In this document: positions 26,731-37,814 of the stretch, in pieces
How positions within the stretch are numbered: the stretch's first letter is position 1
Layout of the letters: each line of letters starts with the position of its first letter
Origin: Diadophis punctatus similis
Lineage: Eukaryota; Chordata; Lepidosauria; Squamata; Dipsadidae
Assembly (NCBI GenBank): GCA_023053685.1
Contig: JALIGW010000001.1
Location: forward strand, 160,734,547 to 160,798,546
DNA length: 64,000 nucleotides
Reading direction: 5' to 3'
Notes under the pieces: model-generated
What the model was told of the DNA's origin: nothing
Database searches by the model: none
What the model saw: only the letters and a program-made list of their open reading frames with translations
Position numbers and translations under genes: made by a program

Positions 26731-26912
26731 GTCCTACCTACCTGGGACTTTTCCCGGTAGCTTCAGTCGCGTTCCTTGCTAATAGTGCCTAGAGCAGAGC
26801 AGCCCCTCCCAGAAGATCGCGAGACGTTATCTTTTGGAAGAGGCTGCTCTGCTCTGGGCGCCAATTAGCAAGGAACACGACTGAAGCTACCGGGAAAAGT
26901 CCCAGGTAGGAC
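26731..26912. repeat. Hairpin unit 1 of 3
   Basis: Starts GTCCTACC and ends GGTAGGAC. The arms of about 85 bp carry TGGGACTTTTCCCGGTAGC and its complement, around a short GAGACG-containing loop. Confidence 0.9.
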
Positions 26913-26945
26913 GCGCCTCTCGTGCTGGGGGTTGGGCGTGCGTGC

Positions 26946-27125
26946 GTCCTACCTGGGACTTTTCCCGGTAGCTTCAGTCGCGTTCCTTGCTAATAGAGCC
27001 CAGAGCAGAGCAGCCTCTTCCAAAAGATAACGTCTCACGATCTTCTGGGAGGGGCTGCTCTGCTCTGGATGCTATTAGCAAGGAACGCGACTGGAGCTGC
27101 TACCGGGAAAAGTCCCAGGTAGGAC
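26946..27125. repeat. Hairpin unit 2 of 3
   Basis: Same ends as unit 1. Its central segment (CTCTTCCAAAAGATAACG) is inverted relative to unit 1. Confidence 0.9.
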
Positions 27126-27179
27126 GCGCGCCCCGTCCCGTCCGCCAGTCCTGCCCCGCCCCCCCAACGCGAGACGCGC

Positions 27180-27359
27180 GTCCTACCTGGGACTTTTCCC
27201 GGTAGCTCCAGTCGCGTTCCTTGCTAATAGCGTCCAGAGCAGAGCAGCCCCTCCCAGAAGATAACGTCTCGTGATCTTCTGGGAGGGGCTGCTCTGCTCT
27301 GGACACTATTATCAAGGAACGCGACTGGAGCTGCTACCGGGAAAAGTCTCAGGTAGGAC
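27180..27359. repeat. Hairpin unit 3 of 3
   Basis: The most nearly perfect palindrome of the three. CCCCTCCCAGAAGAT and ATCTTCTGGGAGGGG flank a loop of about 10 nt. Confidence 0.9.
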
Positions 27360-27643
27360 GCGCGCCCCGCCCTGCCCCGCCCCTTTTGCCGCGGCACACT
27401 TAGCATGGCCTCATGGGACAAGTGCAAAGTGGCGCTCCCCCCCCAGGGTTCGCTCTGCCCCGCCCCGCACCACCCTGTGAATAGAGGGGACTGAATCGGA
27501 AGCCTGTCGCTCGGGCGCGCGTCTGGCTGGAGGAAGAAGCGGGGGCTCAAAAATCGGGACTTTTTAAGAGGGCGGACGGGACGCGGGACAAAGCATTAAA
27601 AAGCGGGTCTGTCCCGCCAAAATCGGGACGTCTGGTCACCTTA

Positions 27644-27729
<86 letters not shown>
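27644..27729. repeat. (ATCT)n microsatellite, right part
   Basis: About 21 ATCT repeats continue the array seen to the left of the DNA element. Confidence 0.97.
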
Positions 27730-27739
27730 TTGTTATTTA

Positions 27740-28172
27740 TTTACTTTTTTATTTTTTATAATTTATTAGCCATCCATCTTACCATAGGTTAACTCTAGCA
27801 GCTTACAGTCATAAAAATATGTCTATACATATACAATTAAAACATAAATGATTAAAATCAAAGGTTAAAACCTAAGGACACATGGGGAGGGTGGAGTAGG
27901 GGGAGGTGGGCTCTGTTGTTACTCAATCCACCATTCAATCCACCACCACCAACTGGCAGAGCCACATCTCTAGGCCCTTACAAAAGGATAGGAGGGTTGG
28001 GGCTAACTTCACATTGGGGGGGGCAAGATGTTCCAGAGGGCAGGAGCAACAGCAGAGGAGGTACTCCTCCTGGACCCCACCAGCTGGAATAATTGGGCTG
28101 ACGGGACCCTCCTCTGCCAGCAGAAGTGGGACAGGCCAATTCATTGGGGTGATTCAGGTCTGAGTCAGTCAA
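27740..28172 (-). pseudogene. L2-like LINE 3' fragment
   Basis: Minus-strand translation gives a C-terminal ORF2-like segment (PLEHLAPPNVKLAPTLLSF, GLEMWL) followed by a degenerate tail with TTTATT/AATAAA repeats. It is truncated and non-functional. Confidence 0.65.
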
Positions 28173-28174
28173 TG

Positions 28175-29735
28175 GCGAGGAAAGAATTGCATTGTAACAT
28201 GAGAGACTGAGGAAATTTCTCTCTCTGGTTCTTCATGTGGAATTCTCCCTATGATAGTAAGGTGTTGCTTGAGCTGTCTTTATAAATGAGTTTGGTATTC
28301 TTCTTGACTATTGTGCAATTCACATCCAAAAGAAGCCATACAATTATATGCCGCAAGGTGAGTTGTATAAAGTACAACTAAAGTTGTTCTACCAGTATAT
28401 CTCTAAGCCACACAACTGTGGTTCATTTACATGGATTTTGCAACAACATAACTGCGTCATTTATTTATTAAACAAATGTATATGGCTGACTCCAGGCAGT
28501 TTATAGCATTAAAATTCATGCCTTGAGAATCCAAGAGAATTTGAAACCATCATTTGATCTTTAGGTAGCTCCATTTCCCCCCAATCGTTAGCTATTCAAC
28601 AAGTTGTCTGAAATGGTAAAAGCCATGTACAATATATTCCTTTTTGGCAGTGCTTTCTAACACTTGGATAGTCCAGTTCCTTAGACCTATAGATCTAATC
28701 GTTCCCCACTTTTACCCTTGTTAAAAGCCAAATTCTATATCTTGTTTTTTTCTACCCATTTCATAGAGCCATATATATATATATTCTCCACTGGTTCATT
28801 TTAACAAAAAAATCATCCAGAGTTGTTTGCTACTAGATGGGCAGCAAATGAATCAAAAAATATTTTTTTCAAAAAAACGACAGCAACTTTTTAAAAAAAA
28901 ATCACAGACAAAGACATTAGTCATAATACAATTTGGTCTAAATCTGCCAATAAATTTGTCATTGTGAAAATAACTGCCCCATTCCTCTGCTTCACAGTAA
29001 ACATAGGGATAAAATGTTTGCAGTGAAAATTACTGGAGTATTTTAAAGGTGCCATTTTATGCAGCATGGAATCAATAATTACTAGTAAGCTATGTCGGTC
29101 AGGCATGAAAGTTGGAAAAACAGCACAAAATACAATCACAGCTTTTCTTGTTGCTAAAAATATTCAGTTTTCCCCCTCCAGGATTAACATGGGGATTATA
29201 TTTTAATTTTTCAGTTACTAAACAGAAAAATATTTTACTAGAAAAGAATGGTATTAAAGAGAAATGATTCTTCATTTGCCCTTAGGCAAAGACAGGATTT
29301 GATTTGATGTGTTACTTTGGAATCTGGATTGGTACCCAGAGATGAGAGAAGTGTTTAATATAATTTACATTTCATTTTCTCACTTGACACCAGTCTCCTG
29401 TCACTCATCAAATGAAGGGGGCTTAGCAAATAACTTTTGTCAGCATGAGAGAAGGGAGGATATTTCTAGCAATTCCCCCCCCCCTTTTATTATTAATATG
29501 CTGGACACACATACAATATCATATTTGGTAGAAACTGATAATGGTACATTGATGGGAAAATACCAGAAAATAGTAGCCAGTCTGAAAGGTATCAGCATGA
29601 CAGGTAGACTGATTTTCATCCCTTGCCTGCTTTTGACCATTAAAACTATTAAGATCGTCTGCAACCCCAAGTAGATTCTCACAAGTAGGAATTCTTTTAC
29701 AGTATAGACATTTCAAAGGAGCAGCACACTCACAA
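28175..29735. other. Unique sequence, no gene seen
   Basis: AT-rich. A weak LINE-tail-like patch lies at about 28455-28515. No exon. Confidence 0.45.
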
Positions 29736-29739
29736 ATCT

Positions 29740-31075
29740 CTCACCCAGCTGTACATCTCCACCCCATCAAAATTCAGGGAGGCAGTGGATGTGATGTGCC
29801 ATTGCCTGGACGATGTTAGGATCTGGATGGGAAGGAACAGGCTCAAGTTCAACCCTGACAAGACTGAGTGGCTATGGATGCTGCCTCCTAAGGATTATAC
29901 CGACTGTCCCTCCTTGGTCTTTGGGGAGACAAATTATCTCCCTTGGATCGGGTTCACAATTTGGGGGTGCTCCTAGATCCACAGCTAAAATTAGACCAAC
30001 ATCTGACGGCTGTGGCTAGGGGCGCCTTTGCACAGGTTCGCCTGGTGCACCACTTGCAACCATATTTGGAGAAGGAGGCTTTACTCATGGTCACTCATGC
30101 CCTTGTCACCTCTCGTTTGGACTACTTTAACACGCTCTACATGGGGCTATCGTTGAAAAGTATCCGGAGACTGCAACTGGTGCAAAATGCGGCTGCGCGA
30201 GCTGTGGTGGGTGTCTCCAGATACACCCACGTAACACCCATTCTCTGCCAGCTGCATTGGTTGCCCATTGGTCTCCAGGTGCAATTCAAGGTGTTGATTA
30301 TCATCTTTAAAGCCCTATATGGCTTAGGACTAGGTTATCTCCGGGACCGCATTCTACCTCATACATCCCTACGACCAGTGGTGAAATGCTCCCAGTTCGG
30401 GCAGGCCAGTTGGTCGTTGTAGAGCCGATAGAGCCAATAGCAATCGCAGCGTGAGCCTTCCCCCACCCACTTCCCCCGCTCGCCTGGATGCCGCCATTTG
30501 GGTTCTTTTACTCTCTGTGCATGCACAGAACGCTTTGCGCATGCGCAGAGGATAAAAGAACCCAAATGATGGCGTCCAGGCGGGCGGAGGAAGTGGGTGG
30601 GGGAAGGCTCACGCTGCGATCACCATCATCTCTATCGTCTCAACGGCGACTGACCGGCCCGCCCGAACCGGGAGCATTTCACCCCTGCCTACGACCAGTT
30701 AGGTCCCACAGAGTCGGTCTCCTCCAGGTTCCTTCAACCAAACAATGTCGGTTGGCGGGACCAAGGGGGAGAGCCTTCTCTGTGGGGGCTCCAGCTCTCT
30801 GGAACCAACTACCCCCAGAGATCCGAACTATTCCCACCTTGCTGGCCTTCTGGAAAGCCATTAAGACATGGCTCTTCCTGCAGGCGGGGGTGAAATAGAT
30901 CTTAACGCCCCATGGATGACTGGTTTTAACTTTTGTATTTTTAAAAAATGGTTTTATTGTATTGTATTGCATTATTGTATTTTTATTGATTGTTCTTATT
31001 TCTGTTGTACGCCGCCCTGAGTCCTACGGGATTGGGCGGCTTATAAGAACAATAAATTAAATTAAATTAAAATTA
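29740..31075 (+). pseudogene. L2-like LINE, 5'-truncated, interrupted by a MITE
   Basis: The reading frame begins just after the reverse transcriptase catalytic box (TQLYIST-like) and continues through NRLKFNPDKTE, HNLGVLLDPQL, LQLVQNAAARAVVG and LHWLPI to GAPALWNQLPPEIR. It ends with an AATAAATTAAATTAAAT tail after a GGGCGGC hairpin. At least one frameshift lies near 29940. A hAT-like element sits inside the C-terminal region at 30376-30687. Confidence 0.9.
30376..30687. mobile_element. hAT-like MITE (family A) inside the LINE, with NRF1-like site
   Basis: Starts CAGTGGTGAAATGCTCCC and ends GGGAGCATTTCACCCCTG. The perfect duplication CCTACGAC is at 30368-30375 and 30688-30695. The interior is a hairpin of more than 100 bp per arm. 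TGCGCATGCGCA at 30536-30547 lies near its apex. Confidence 0.94.
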
Positions 31076-31079
31076 TGCA

Positions 31080-32160
31080 CCACAGTACAACCAGCCAGAT
31101 TCCTTAAATGTTGTCAAACAATCAGATCCCTAGGATTTCCCACCTTGTAGCTCTCAATTTCTGTGAAAATCTTTGTTTCCCAATGATCATCGTCGTCTTC
31201 AAACGTCTTCAAAGAAAAACAAGAAAGTCCAGTTGCCTCTTGAAAAAGGACAACTATGACCTGGATGACTGAGAATCTCCATAGACATTTCCCATTGATC
31301 CCATTCTTGAAAAGTTGGGATCCAGTTATTATTGATTAAACAGTTTGCTATTTCTCCTCTGTGTTGGGGTCTGCTCTTCTGAATTTCCCATATAATAATC
31401 TATATTGACACAATTGTTTATGTGGCAGATTCAACATATTTTTAGTTCTTGCTATCCCTTTAAAATAATGAAGCAAACATAATTTTGCCATTATATGAAT
31501 GCAACCCAGTTTGAGAAATTAGACACTTATTTACACAGGCATGTAAATAATGGATGTATTGGATTCCAGATAACAATAGATAACTAAGATATCTTAGTTA
31601 TAAAAACTAACTTGTAAAGCAAATGTGCACCTTAATTGTATGCATATATGCACATGGAACTACTATACACATACAATCTTTACTAGAAATTACAGCAATA
31701 GCATAAAATACTTTCAGTGCTAATCCAATGGAAATTTACATTATTGGATATAATTTATCAGAAATGATGGAATGATTCAAGCCTTCACTTGAAATTCTTT
31801 ACGTCTATTCATGCTGAAAATGAGAAAAGTCACTATACTGATCCCAGTTATTTTGTAAGTTTGGTGGACTACATGCTAGGACAGCAATTTTGGGAGATGC
31901 TAATTCCAAAGGCCAATGTAAATTCTAAATCAGCTTTTATTCATAAGACTGACACAGTTCTTGAAAATGGTGCTCGATCACTGCCTTAGCCATGAGAAAT
32001 GTTAGCATTTTAAACTATTTTATTTAGTTAAACAATTTTATAATTTAAATGATTATACTGATTTAATATTATTTTTGGAAATAAGGCCCACAACTACAGT
32101 AAATAAGCAAATAATAAGGCAAACAAAAACAGTGGTTGATTTACCATTCCACATCTCCTC
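31080..32160. other. Flank beyond the PKHD1 stop codon, no further gene
   Basis: Unique AT-rich sequence that may include the distal 3' UTR of PKHD1 if the AATAAA near 32.0 or 31.9 kb is used. No other exon was recognised. Confidence 0.4.
32019..32024 (-). promoter_or_regulatory. Candidate PKHD1 poly(A) signal AATAAA
   Basis: A canonical AATAAA on the minus strand lies about 620 nt after the PKHD1 stop codon, beyond a SINE at 32161-32387. A second AATAAA lies near 31941. No closer canonical signal was seen. Whether either one is used cannot be told from sequence. Confidence 0.3.
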
Positions 32161-32387
32161 TAGCAATAGCAATAGCACTTAGATTTATATACTGCTTCAC
32201 AGTGCTTTACGTGCCCTCTCCAAGTGGTTTACAGTGTCAGTATATTGCCCCCAACAATTTGGGTCCTCATTTTACTGATCTTGGAAAGATGGAAGCCTGA
32301 GTCAACCTTGAGCCGGTCAGGATCGAACTGCTGGCAGTCGGCAGAGTTAGCCTGCAATACGGCATTCTAACCACTGTACCACCGTGG
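32161..32387 (-). mobile_element. tRNA-derived squamate-type SINE near the PKHD1 3' end
   Basis: Minus-strand start CCACGGTGGTACAGTGGTTA, with the same body as 6221-6447. It lies about 250 nt beyond the PKHD1 stop codon and may be part of the 3' UTR. Confidence 0.87.
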
Positions 32388-32640
32388 TAACAATAACAAT
32401 ATGGTTAAAATCAGTAAGTAAGAGGAATGACGGTGATCATGAGATAACAAAACACCACTGAAACCATCTCCAGTGACTTGTGCTAGAAGCAGTTCATAGG
32501 AGCATTGCTTGCCCATTGGTCTTCATTCATTTCACTCTAAAAATTAAACAAATTGTCTCCATTTTCTATGTCTCGAATTATGCAGTTACATTAAGAATGA
32601 GAAGTCCAAAAGCAGCCAAATACTCAGGAACATTTGGATA

Positions 32641-32975
32641 TTATGATACTGTAATTTCCTGTTTTCCCCTCACATCTTCTTCAGATCTTGTCACAGGCAT
32701 CTCTTTGTGTCTTTTATGTTTTTGGTCTATGAATTGCTCTCCTTTCATTTCTTTATGCTGAACATAGTCAATGATATGCTGTTTGGTCTTCTTCCATTCA
32801 TTAAGCTCCTTGATGTGAAGTTCCTGAAGCTCCAGAGACTCCCTGGTTGATTTCCTTTTATTGAGCCAATGGTCTTGTTCGATTTCATTTGCTGTTCCTG
32901 CTAATGTGGTGCTCAATGTTTTTTGATGCAACTTCTTTAATGGCTCTTCTGTAAGTTCTTCACACAGTTTTATAT
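32641..32975 (-). CDS. PKHD1: PKHD1 terminal coding exon, C-terminal tail
   Basis: The last exon starts after TTTTCTGACAG at 32976 and completes a GAT codon split with the previous exon. It encodes 110 further residues before TAA at 32643-32641. The peptide is highly charged, with long stretches suited to alpha helix or coiled coil (LELQELHIKELNEWKKTKQH). The ELNEWKK-x-x-Q-x-x-I-x-Y pattern weakly recalls a NWK-x-x-Q-x-x-L-x-Y patch in the mammalian tail. Otherwise the tail is strongly diverged, as is known for this part of the family. The final residues are KQEITVS. Splice and phase support is good, but the homology of the far C-terminus is partly inference. Confidence 0.85.
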
Positions 32976-33162
32976 CTGTCAGAAAACACATAGTCTGTCA
33001 GTGATGACAGTAAATTAATACATTCTCAGCTTTCTTAAAAGCTGCTCAACAGCTACAGACACATGATGGAAAAACTGTATTGAGCCTAGATGCCAAAAAG
33101 GAAAGGGGACTAGCCAAACTATGTTTGCGGTCTTCCTTTTTCATACTTTGTCCCAGTTTAAA

Positions 33163-33449
<287 letters not shown>

Positions 33450-34900
33450 ATTGTGTTTTAAATTTAATCATCTGAAAATGGTGATTATATTCCCGAAATA
33501 AAACAAGGAAAGAAGAAAGAAAAAAAAGAGGACACATATTTTCTCATTATGATGGCCTACATATAGTGATCCTTTAAAACCATGAACAGAATCCAGCTAA
33601 TTTCCTTTGCCAGTGCAAGGTTTCCTTCAGTAGAACAGGGAGGGCTAATCAGTGAATTCTTGTATGGTTGGCTTTAGAAAGTATCCTTCTGTAAGAGAAT
33701 TTAGAAAATGAGCAGAGTCAAAGGAGCGGAAATGGATGAAAATCGTGTCTTTCCCCAACCTGCTGATTAAAATCTTTTATCAACAAAGGGAAAATGTTTG
33801 GATTTGGTCCTTTGTCATTATGCAGTTGGATGAAAGTAGCTAAATCAAAGGAAATCTAATCTCTTAGATGATTTATGTTATATTAAGTTCTAAACTGGTT
33901 TACTCTGTTTTATATCCCTAAACACTAGTTAAAATGCCAAAAAATATATTGGATCAAATATATTCCATGGAAAATAAAATTAGTTGGCAGAAACGAAGGA
34001 GAAATAATTACCTTTGACGGTCTCTCAATTTTCAAAAGCAAGAATGTTTTAAAAGGTAGGGGATGTTTAAGAAATTAGATACTTCGTGTCATGCATTTTA
34101 TATTAGCTTAATATATTGTTATTCCTATTTAAAATCTGAATATATCAGGTTTTTTTTTACTGATCTTCCAGCAATTTATTTTAAAAATAATCTAAAGGCC
34201 TGGATTTTCTTTTGGAGAGAGAGAGAGAAAGTGAAAATAAATCTTCCCATTAATTATTTACTTGTTAGCTCCAGTCATTGAGGTACCTGTCATCCTTACC
34301 AGCTGAAATAAAAGTCCACTATGTAAAGGTTCCAAAGGACTATGACAGTCTCCTACTGTGATTTTATAGACAGAACTAAGTCAGCACACATTATATGTCA
34401 GAGCCAACATCAGAAAGAATCAGATCCTTTGATCTCAGACCTCCACAGGAAGCTTAGATCTCAGACAAATTAGATAAAAAATGAATTTATAGCAGATATG
34501 TATCCTAAGGCATACAGCTGAATGCTGTATTTTGAAAGAATATAGCAAATATCAAAACATACAAACTGTAGCATTTCCTTTTTTGGTCCTTCTGCTCTTC
34601 TGTAATAAATATTAATTAAAATCAGAAAATGAAACTTAAAGCCACCTTCTTTCTGCTTCTTTCATATGCAACAAGTTTGAGTCCAGAAAAGCACTTGCAA
34701 TTCTTTTTTTGCATTCTATCTTAGTCTTATCTTCAGTAGAATAACATACCATTCTTCTCCCCAGTTTATACACACATACTTGTGCCTTCTCAAGCAATAT
34801 TTTTAGAGAGAAAAAATTGAGGCTAAGCTTTTATTCACAAACTGCAATCTAGCCCTTCTTTGCCTCCAACCCTAGAACATGAATGGAAACCAAACTCTAG
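33450..34900. other. PKHD1 intron, unique sequence
   Basis: AT-rich intronic sequence without recognised elements. Confidence 0.5.
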
Positions 34901-34904
34901 CCAG

Positions 34905-35365
34905 GTGCATTCTTTGAGATCTTCTTCTTGTGCCATATCCGTCATCAGACATTGGCAATCATGTTGGCGATCCTATTTTAATCAACAGCCACATGAAAAA
35001 GTGCCATTGAGTTTTGTCCAAACCGTCCCTTAGATTTTGAAGCCATGATGTTCCTCTTCTGCCTGGACCTTGTTTGTCTTCAATCTTTCCTTAGAGGATT
35101 AAGTGAAGTATGCCATATTTTTCTGGGTGTCGCATCACATGTCCAAAATATACTAACTTTTGCTTTTTTATGGTTTTGATGATTTCCCTTGGCTTTCCCA
35201 GGCAGCTTATCACCTCCTCATTTCTGATTTTGTCAATCCAACTTATACGTAACAGCCACCTGTAAATCTACATTTCAAATGCTTCTAGTCTCTTCAAGTG
35301 GCTTTCTGTCAGAGACCAACTTTCCACTCCGTAGAGATCCTCTGTATCAATGGCAGGGGTTCAAA
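34905..35365 (-). pseudogene. RTE-like LINE C-terminal fragment
   Basis: Patching small frame breaks on the minus strand gives IRNEEVISCLGK, VYFGHVMRHPEKY, KIEGK-x-GPGRRG and WLQNLRDGLD-like segments. These are typical of the C-terminal end of RTE-like non-LTR reverse transcriptases. Heavily decayed. Clade assignment is tentative. Confidence 0.65.
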
Positions 35366-35504
35366 TTTGAAAGATTCCCCCACCAAAATGAACAAGGAGA
35401 ACAGTGTGAAATAGGTTTAAAATCATAGAGACATAAGCAATAGTGAAGAATTGTTGGACATGTTTGAAAAAACAGCCTAGTTGACTACTTAATTACAATA
35501 GAGG

Positions 35505-35567
<63 letters not shown>
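35505..35567. repeat. (CATATA)n microsatellite
   Basis: About 10 hexamer repeats in a PKHD1 intron. Confidence 0.95.
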
Positions 35568-35568
<1 letters not shown>

Positions 35569-35776
35569 CACATACACTCTTGCTTTCTCTTTGTGGGTAT
35601 GTGCACTTAATGAGGGGGAAATGTATCAGAAAAGTCCAGCTCAGAGAATTAAATCTCTGCCAGGAGAGAGGTTTAAATCTCTGCCAGGCAGAGGTCTAAA
35701 TTATCATAGCTAAAATGTTTCAGATAAAATATGCTTTGTAATGGGATTTAGCCTTTTTGGTATTCAATAAACTCAC

Positions 35777-35902
35777 CTTCTCTCATAGAAGTGGAATGTT
35801 CATTTCCTTTCCCAATGCAGTGCTGATGGATACCACAACTTGCTTGATTTTCCTGTATTTGGGGGTATTTTTTATTCTTCGGAGATTGTCTGAGCTTATT
35901 TT
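35777..35902 (-). CDS. PKHD1: PKHD1 cytoplasmic tail exon (human exon 66-like)
   Basis: A 126-bp phase 1 to phase 1 exon has acceptor TTATGTAG at 35903 and donor GAAG|GTGAGT at 35777/35776. It reads KNKLRQSPKNKKYPQIQENQ and then ASCGIHQHCIGKGNEHSTSMRE. The first lysine is split with the preceding exon. The composition (basic, glutamine- and asparagine-rich, with an IH-x-H motif) resembles the start of the mammalian tail. It includes two cysteines and several Ser/Thr residues that could be modified. Identity rests on perfect phase continuity, consensus splice sites and position; sequence similarity alone would be weak. Confidence 0.85.
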
Positions 35903-37120
35903 CTACATAAAAATATTTTAAAAGCTTAATGAGAATAACAGTAAACATTCATTAATTCAAATAAATTTAGTATACATTTATGTCTATCTAGAACATTTTT
36001 ATGTATACTGTTGATTTTTACTGGAATATTTTCTCCAGAGCAATGGGGTGACAAATAAAAGTATTATAGTTGTAAACATTATAATTTTAAAAATTAAACA
36101 TAAATGCTTGAATTCTAACATTTCAACTGTTTGAAATATTTTAACCCTTTTAACTTGAATTGAACTGCAAAATTTCCAAACAATACATATGACTGTAACT
36201 TGAAACACTTGACTACATATCTGGTGGGCAAAAATGCAACATAAATGGTTTTTAGTCAACTCACTAGTACACCCAGAGGATTATATTAGTAGAGGCTTTG
36301 ACCAACCATGAAACTTGGGAGGAGACCATGGAAAAGTCCCTATCTTATTCTATACACCATTGGAATGTTAGAAAAGTAAAAGAAATTTGGGGCAACATGT
36401 AATAATCAATACCAATTACATCATATTTTATGCAGAATACATTTGACACAGTTGGGAAGAGTGAAGCTGGATAAAATTCAGGTTTATTGTATCTCATTTC
36501 TCAAACCATCCTGGTTTGTTTCTTTCTATATCTGCATCAGAGAGTCGTTTTTTTAAAAAGTCAACAATAATGTTCTTTCAAGACATTTTTCGTACTCACT
36601 GCTTCTAATATACACTTTGTCATATAAACTTTTTGTACTTGGATATTTTTTCCTTCATAGCCATTCTTGTACGTTAACTTTGCCAACATACATTTTGTGT
36701 ATCTATTACTTCTAATATAAGCATTTACAATACTTTTTTTTCAAATAGCTGCTCGCCAAATTCTTGAAAAATCTAATTCCGGTTTGTGTGCTGGTTCAAG
36801 AAGAATGAAGCAGTCAATTTTGCATAAAAATGTGCAGTGGCTATTTTTTTCTTCCTTCCACAATTTGTCTCCTGTTCCCATTTGTCTCACTCATTGGGAA
36901 CACAGTGCCAATGGTGATAGGAGAAGTGGCCCAAGAGATGCTCCATCCAGAACTAGCACAGAAGGCTCAAGGCAAAGCAAATGTGGATCAGCAGAAAGCA
37001 TTTCCACATCCCTGTTGTAACTGGGGGACTGCAACATTCTTTCATCAGCTATTGCTAATTGCAAAGTCTGTTTTTCCTATACATCACAGCAGATAACCCT
37101 CATGCCAATTTGTGACTTAC

Positions 37121-37279
37121 TGTTTCTCTTGGTTTTCTTGAGCCAACAAATAAGAACAAATCCCAAAACAAGCATGGAGGCTACTGAACACAGGAGAGCA
37201 GTAAAGATGATGGCAGATTTTTCTGATACAGCAACAGGGAAAACAGTAAAAGAACTTGATTCAACAGATAAGGCAGCAC
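37121..37279 (-). CDS. PKHD1: PKHD1 transmembrane exon (human exon 65-like)
   Basis: A 159-bp phase 1 to phase 1 exon has acceptor TTTTTTCAG at 37280 and donor AACA|GTAAGT at 37121/37120. It encodes a short serine-rich juxtamembrane segment with SEKSAIIF, then about 23 hydrophobic residues ending LVLGFVLICW, then the stop-transfer sequence LKKTKRN. This is the only transmembrane helix of fibrocystin. The CW-L-KK-T-K junction corresponds to the start of the short ciliary targeting sequence described in mammals, but only one cysteine is present here. Membrane topology, with the C-terminus in the cytoplasm, follows from the family and the basic residues after the helix. Confidence 0.95.
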
Positions 37280-37738
37280 CTGAAAAAAATAAATATGTAG
37301 TTTAAAGTAATTAAAACAAAGAACACATCTTTTAAACGTAAACAAATATCACAAGAAAGGAAATTTTGTCTCAGACTGTGTCACACAATAAAACAATGAA
37401 GTTATTATGAATATCAATAATAAATATCAACATTGTCAGCATTCCAAGTAATGCACCCATAGGAAGCAGAACTCTGAGGCAGGTAGATTCCTCAAAGAAC
37501 GATTTATTGGATACATCATATTGGCACATCTGGTGAAAACCGACTTTGAAAGTTCCCACGGTTTTCACCTAATTAAAAAGTGAAAGTTCCCCCTTCCCTC
37601 AAGTCATCAGTCACATTGTCCAATAGAGGTGCTGGCTGGTTGCTTGGTTACTCCACTCCTCCTCTCCCCAGCACCTGGTGGAATGTCCTTGGTTCCCACA
37701 GGAAAACTTTTTGTTTTGACTACAAACCTCCACTATCC

Positions 37739-37812
37739 ATTTTTTATTTTTTATTTTTTATTTTTGTTTTCTTATATGCCGCCCAACTCCCAAGGGACTC
37801 AGGGCGGCGTTT
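37739..37812 (-). mobile_element. L2-like LINE 3' tail stub
   Basis: The minus strand reads ACGCCGCCCTGAGTCCCTTG, then GGGCGGCATATAAG, then an A-rich AAATA tail. It is a short 5'-truncated insertion in a PKHD1 intron. Confidence 0.7.
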
Positions 37813-37814
37813 CC

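Larger units (their letters stand above)
26554..27640. mobile_element. Palindrome-rich DNA transposon derivative, 1087 bp
   Basis: The termini AGTGACCAGA and TCTGGTCACC are inverted repeats between TTAA tetranucleotides (26550-26553 and 27641-27644), suggesting a piggyBac-type TTAA target. An 8-bp ATCTATCT duplication of hAT type cannot be excluded inside the repeat. The interior starts with a GC-rich hairpin (about 26590-26705), then three tandem hairpin units of about 180 bp, then a GGGAC-rich right end. No transposase. Confidence 0.8.
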
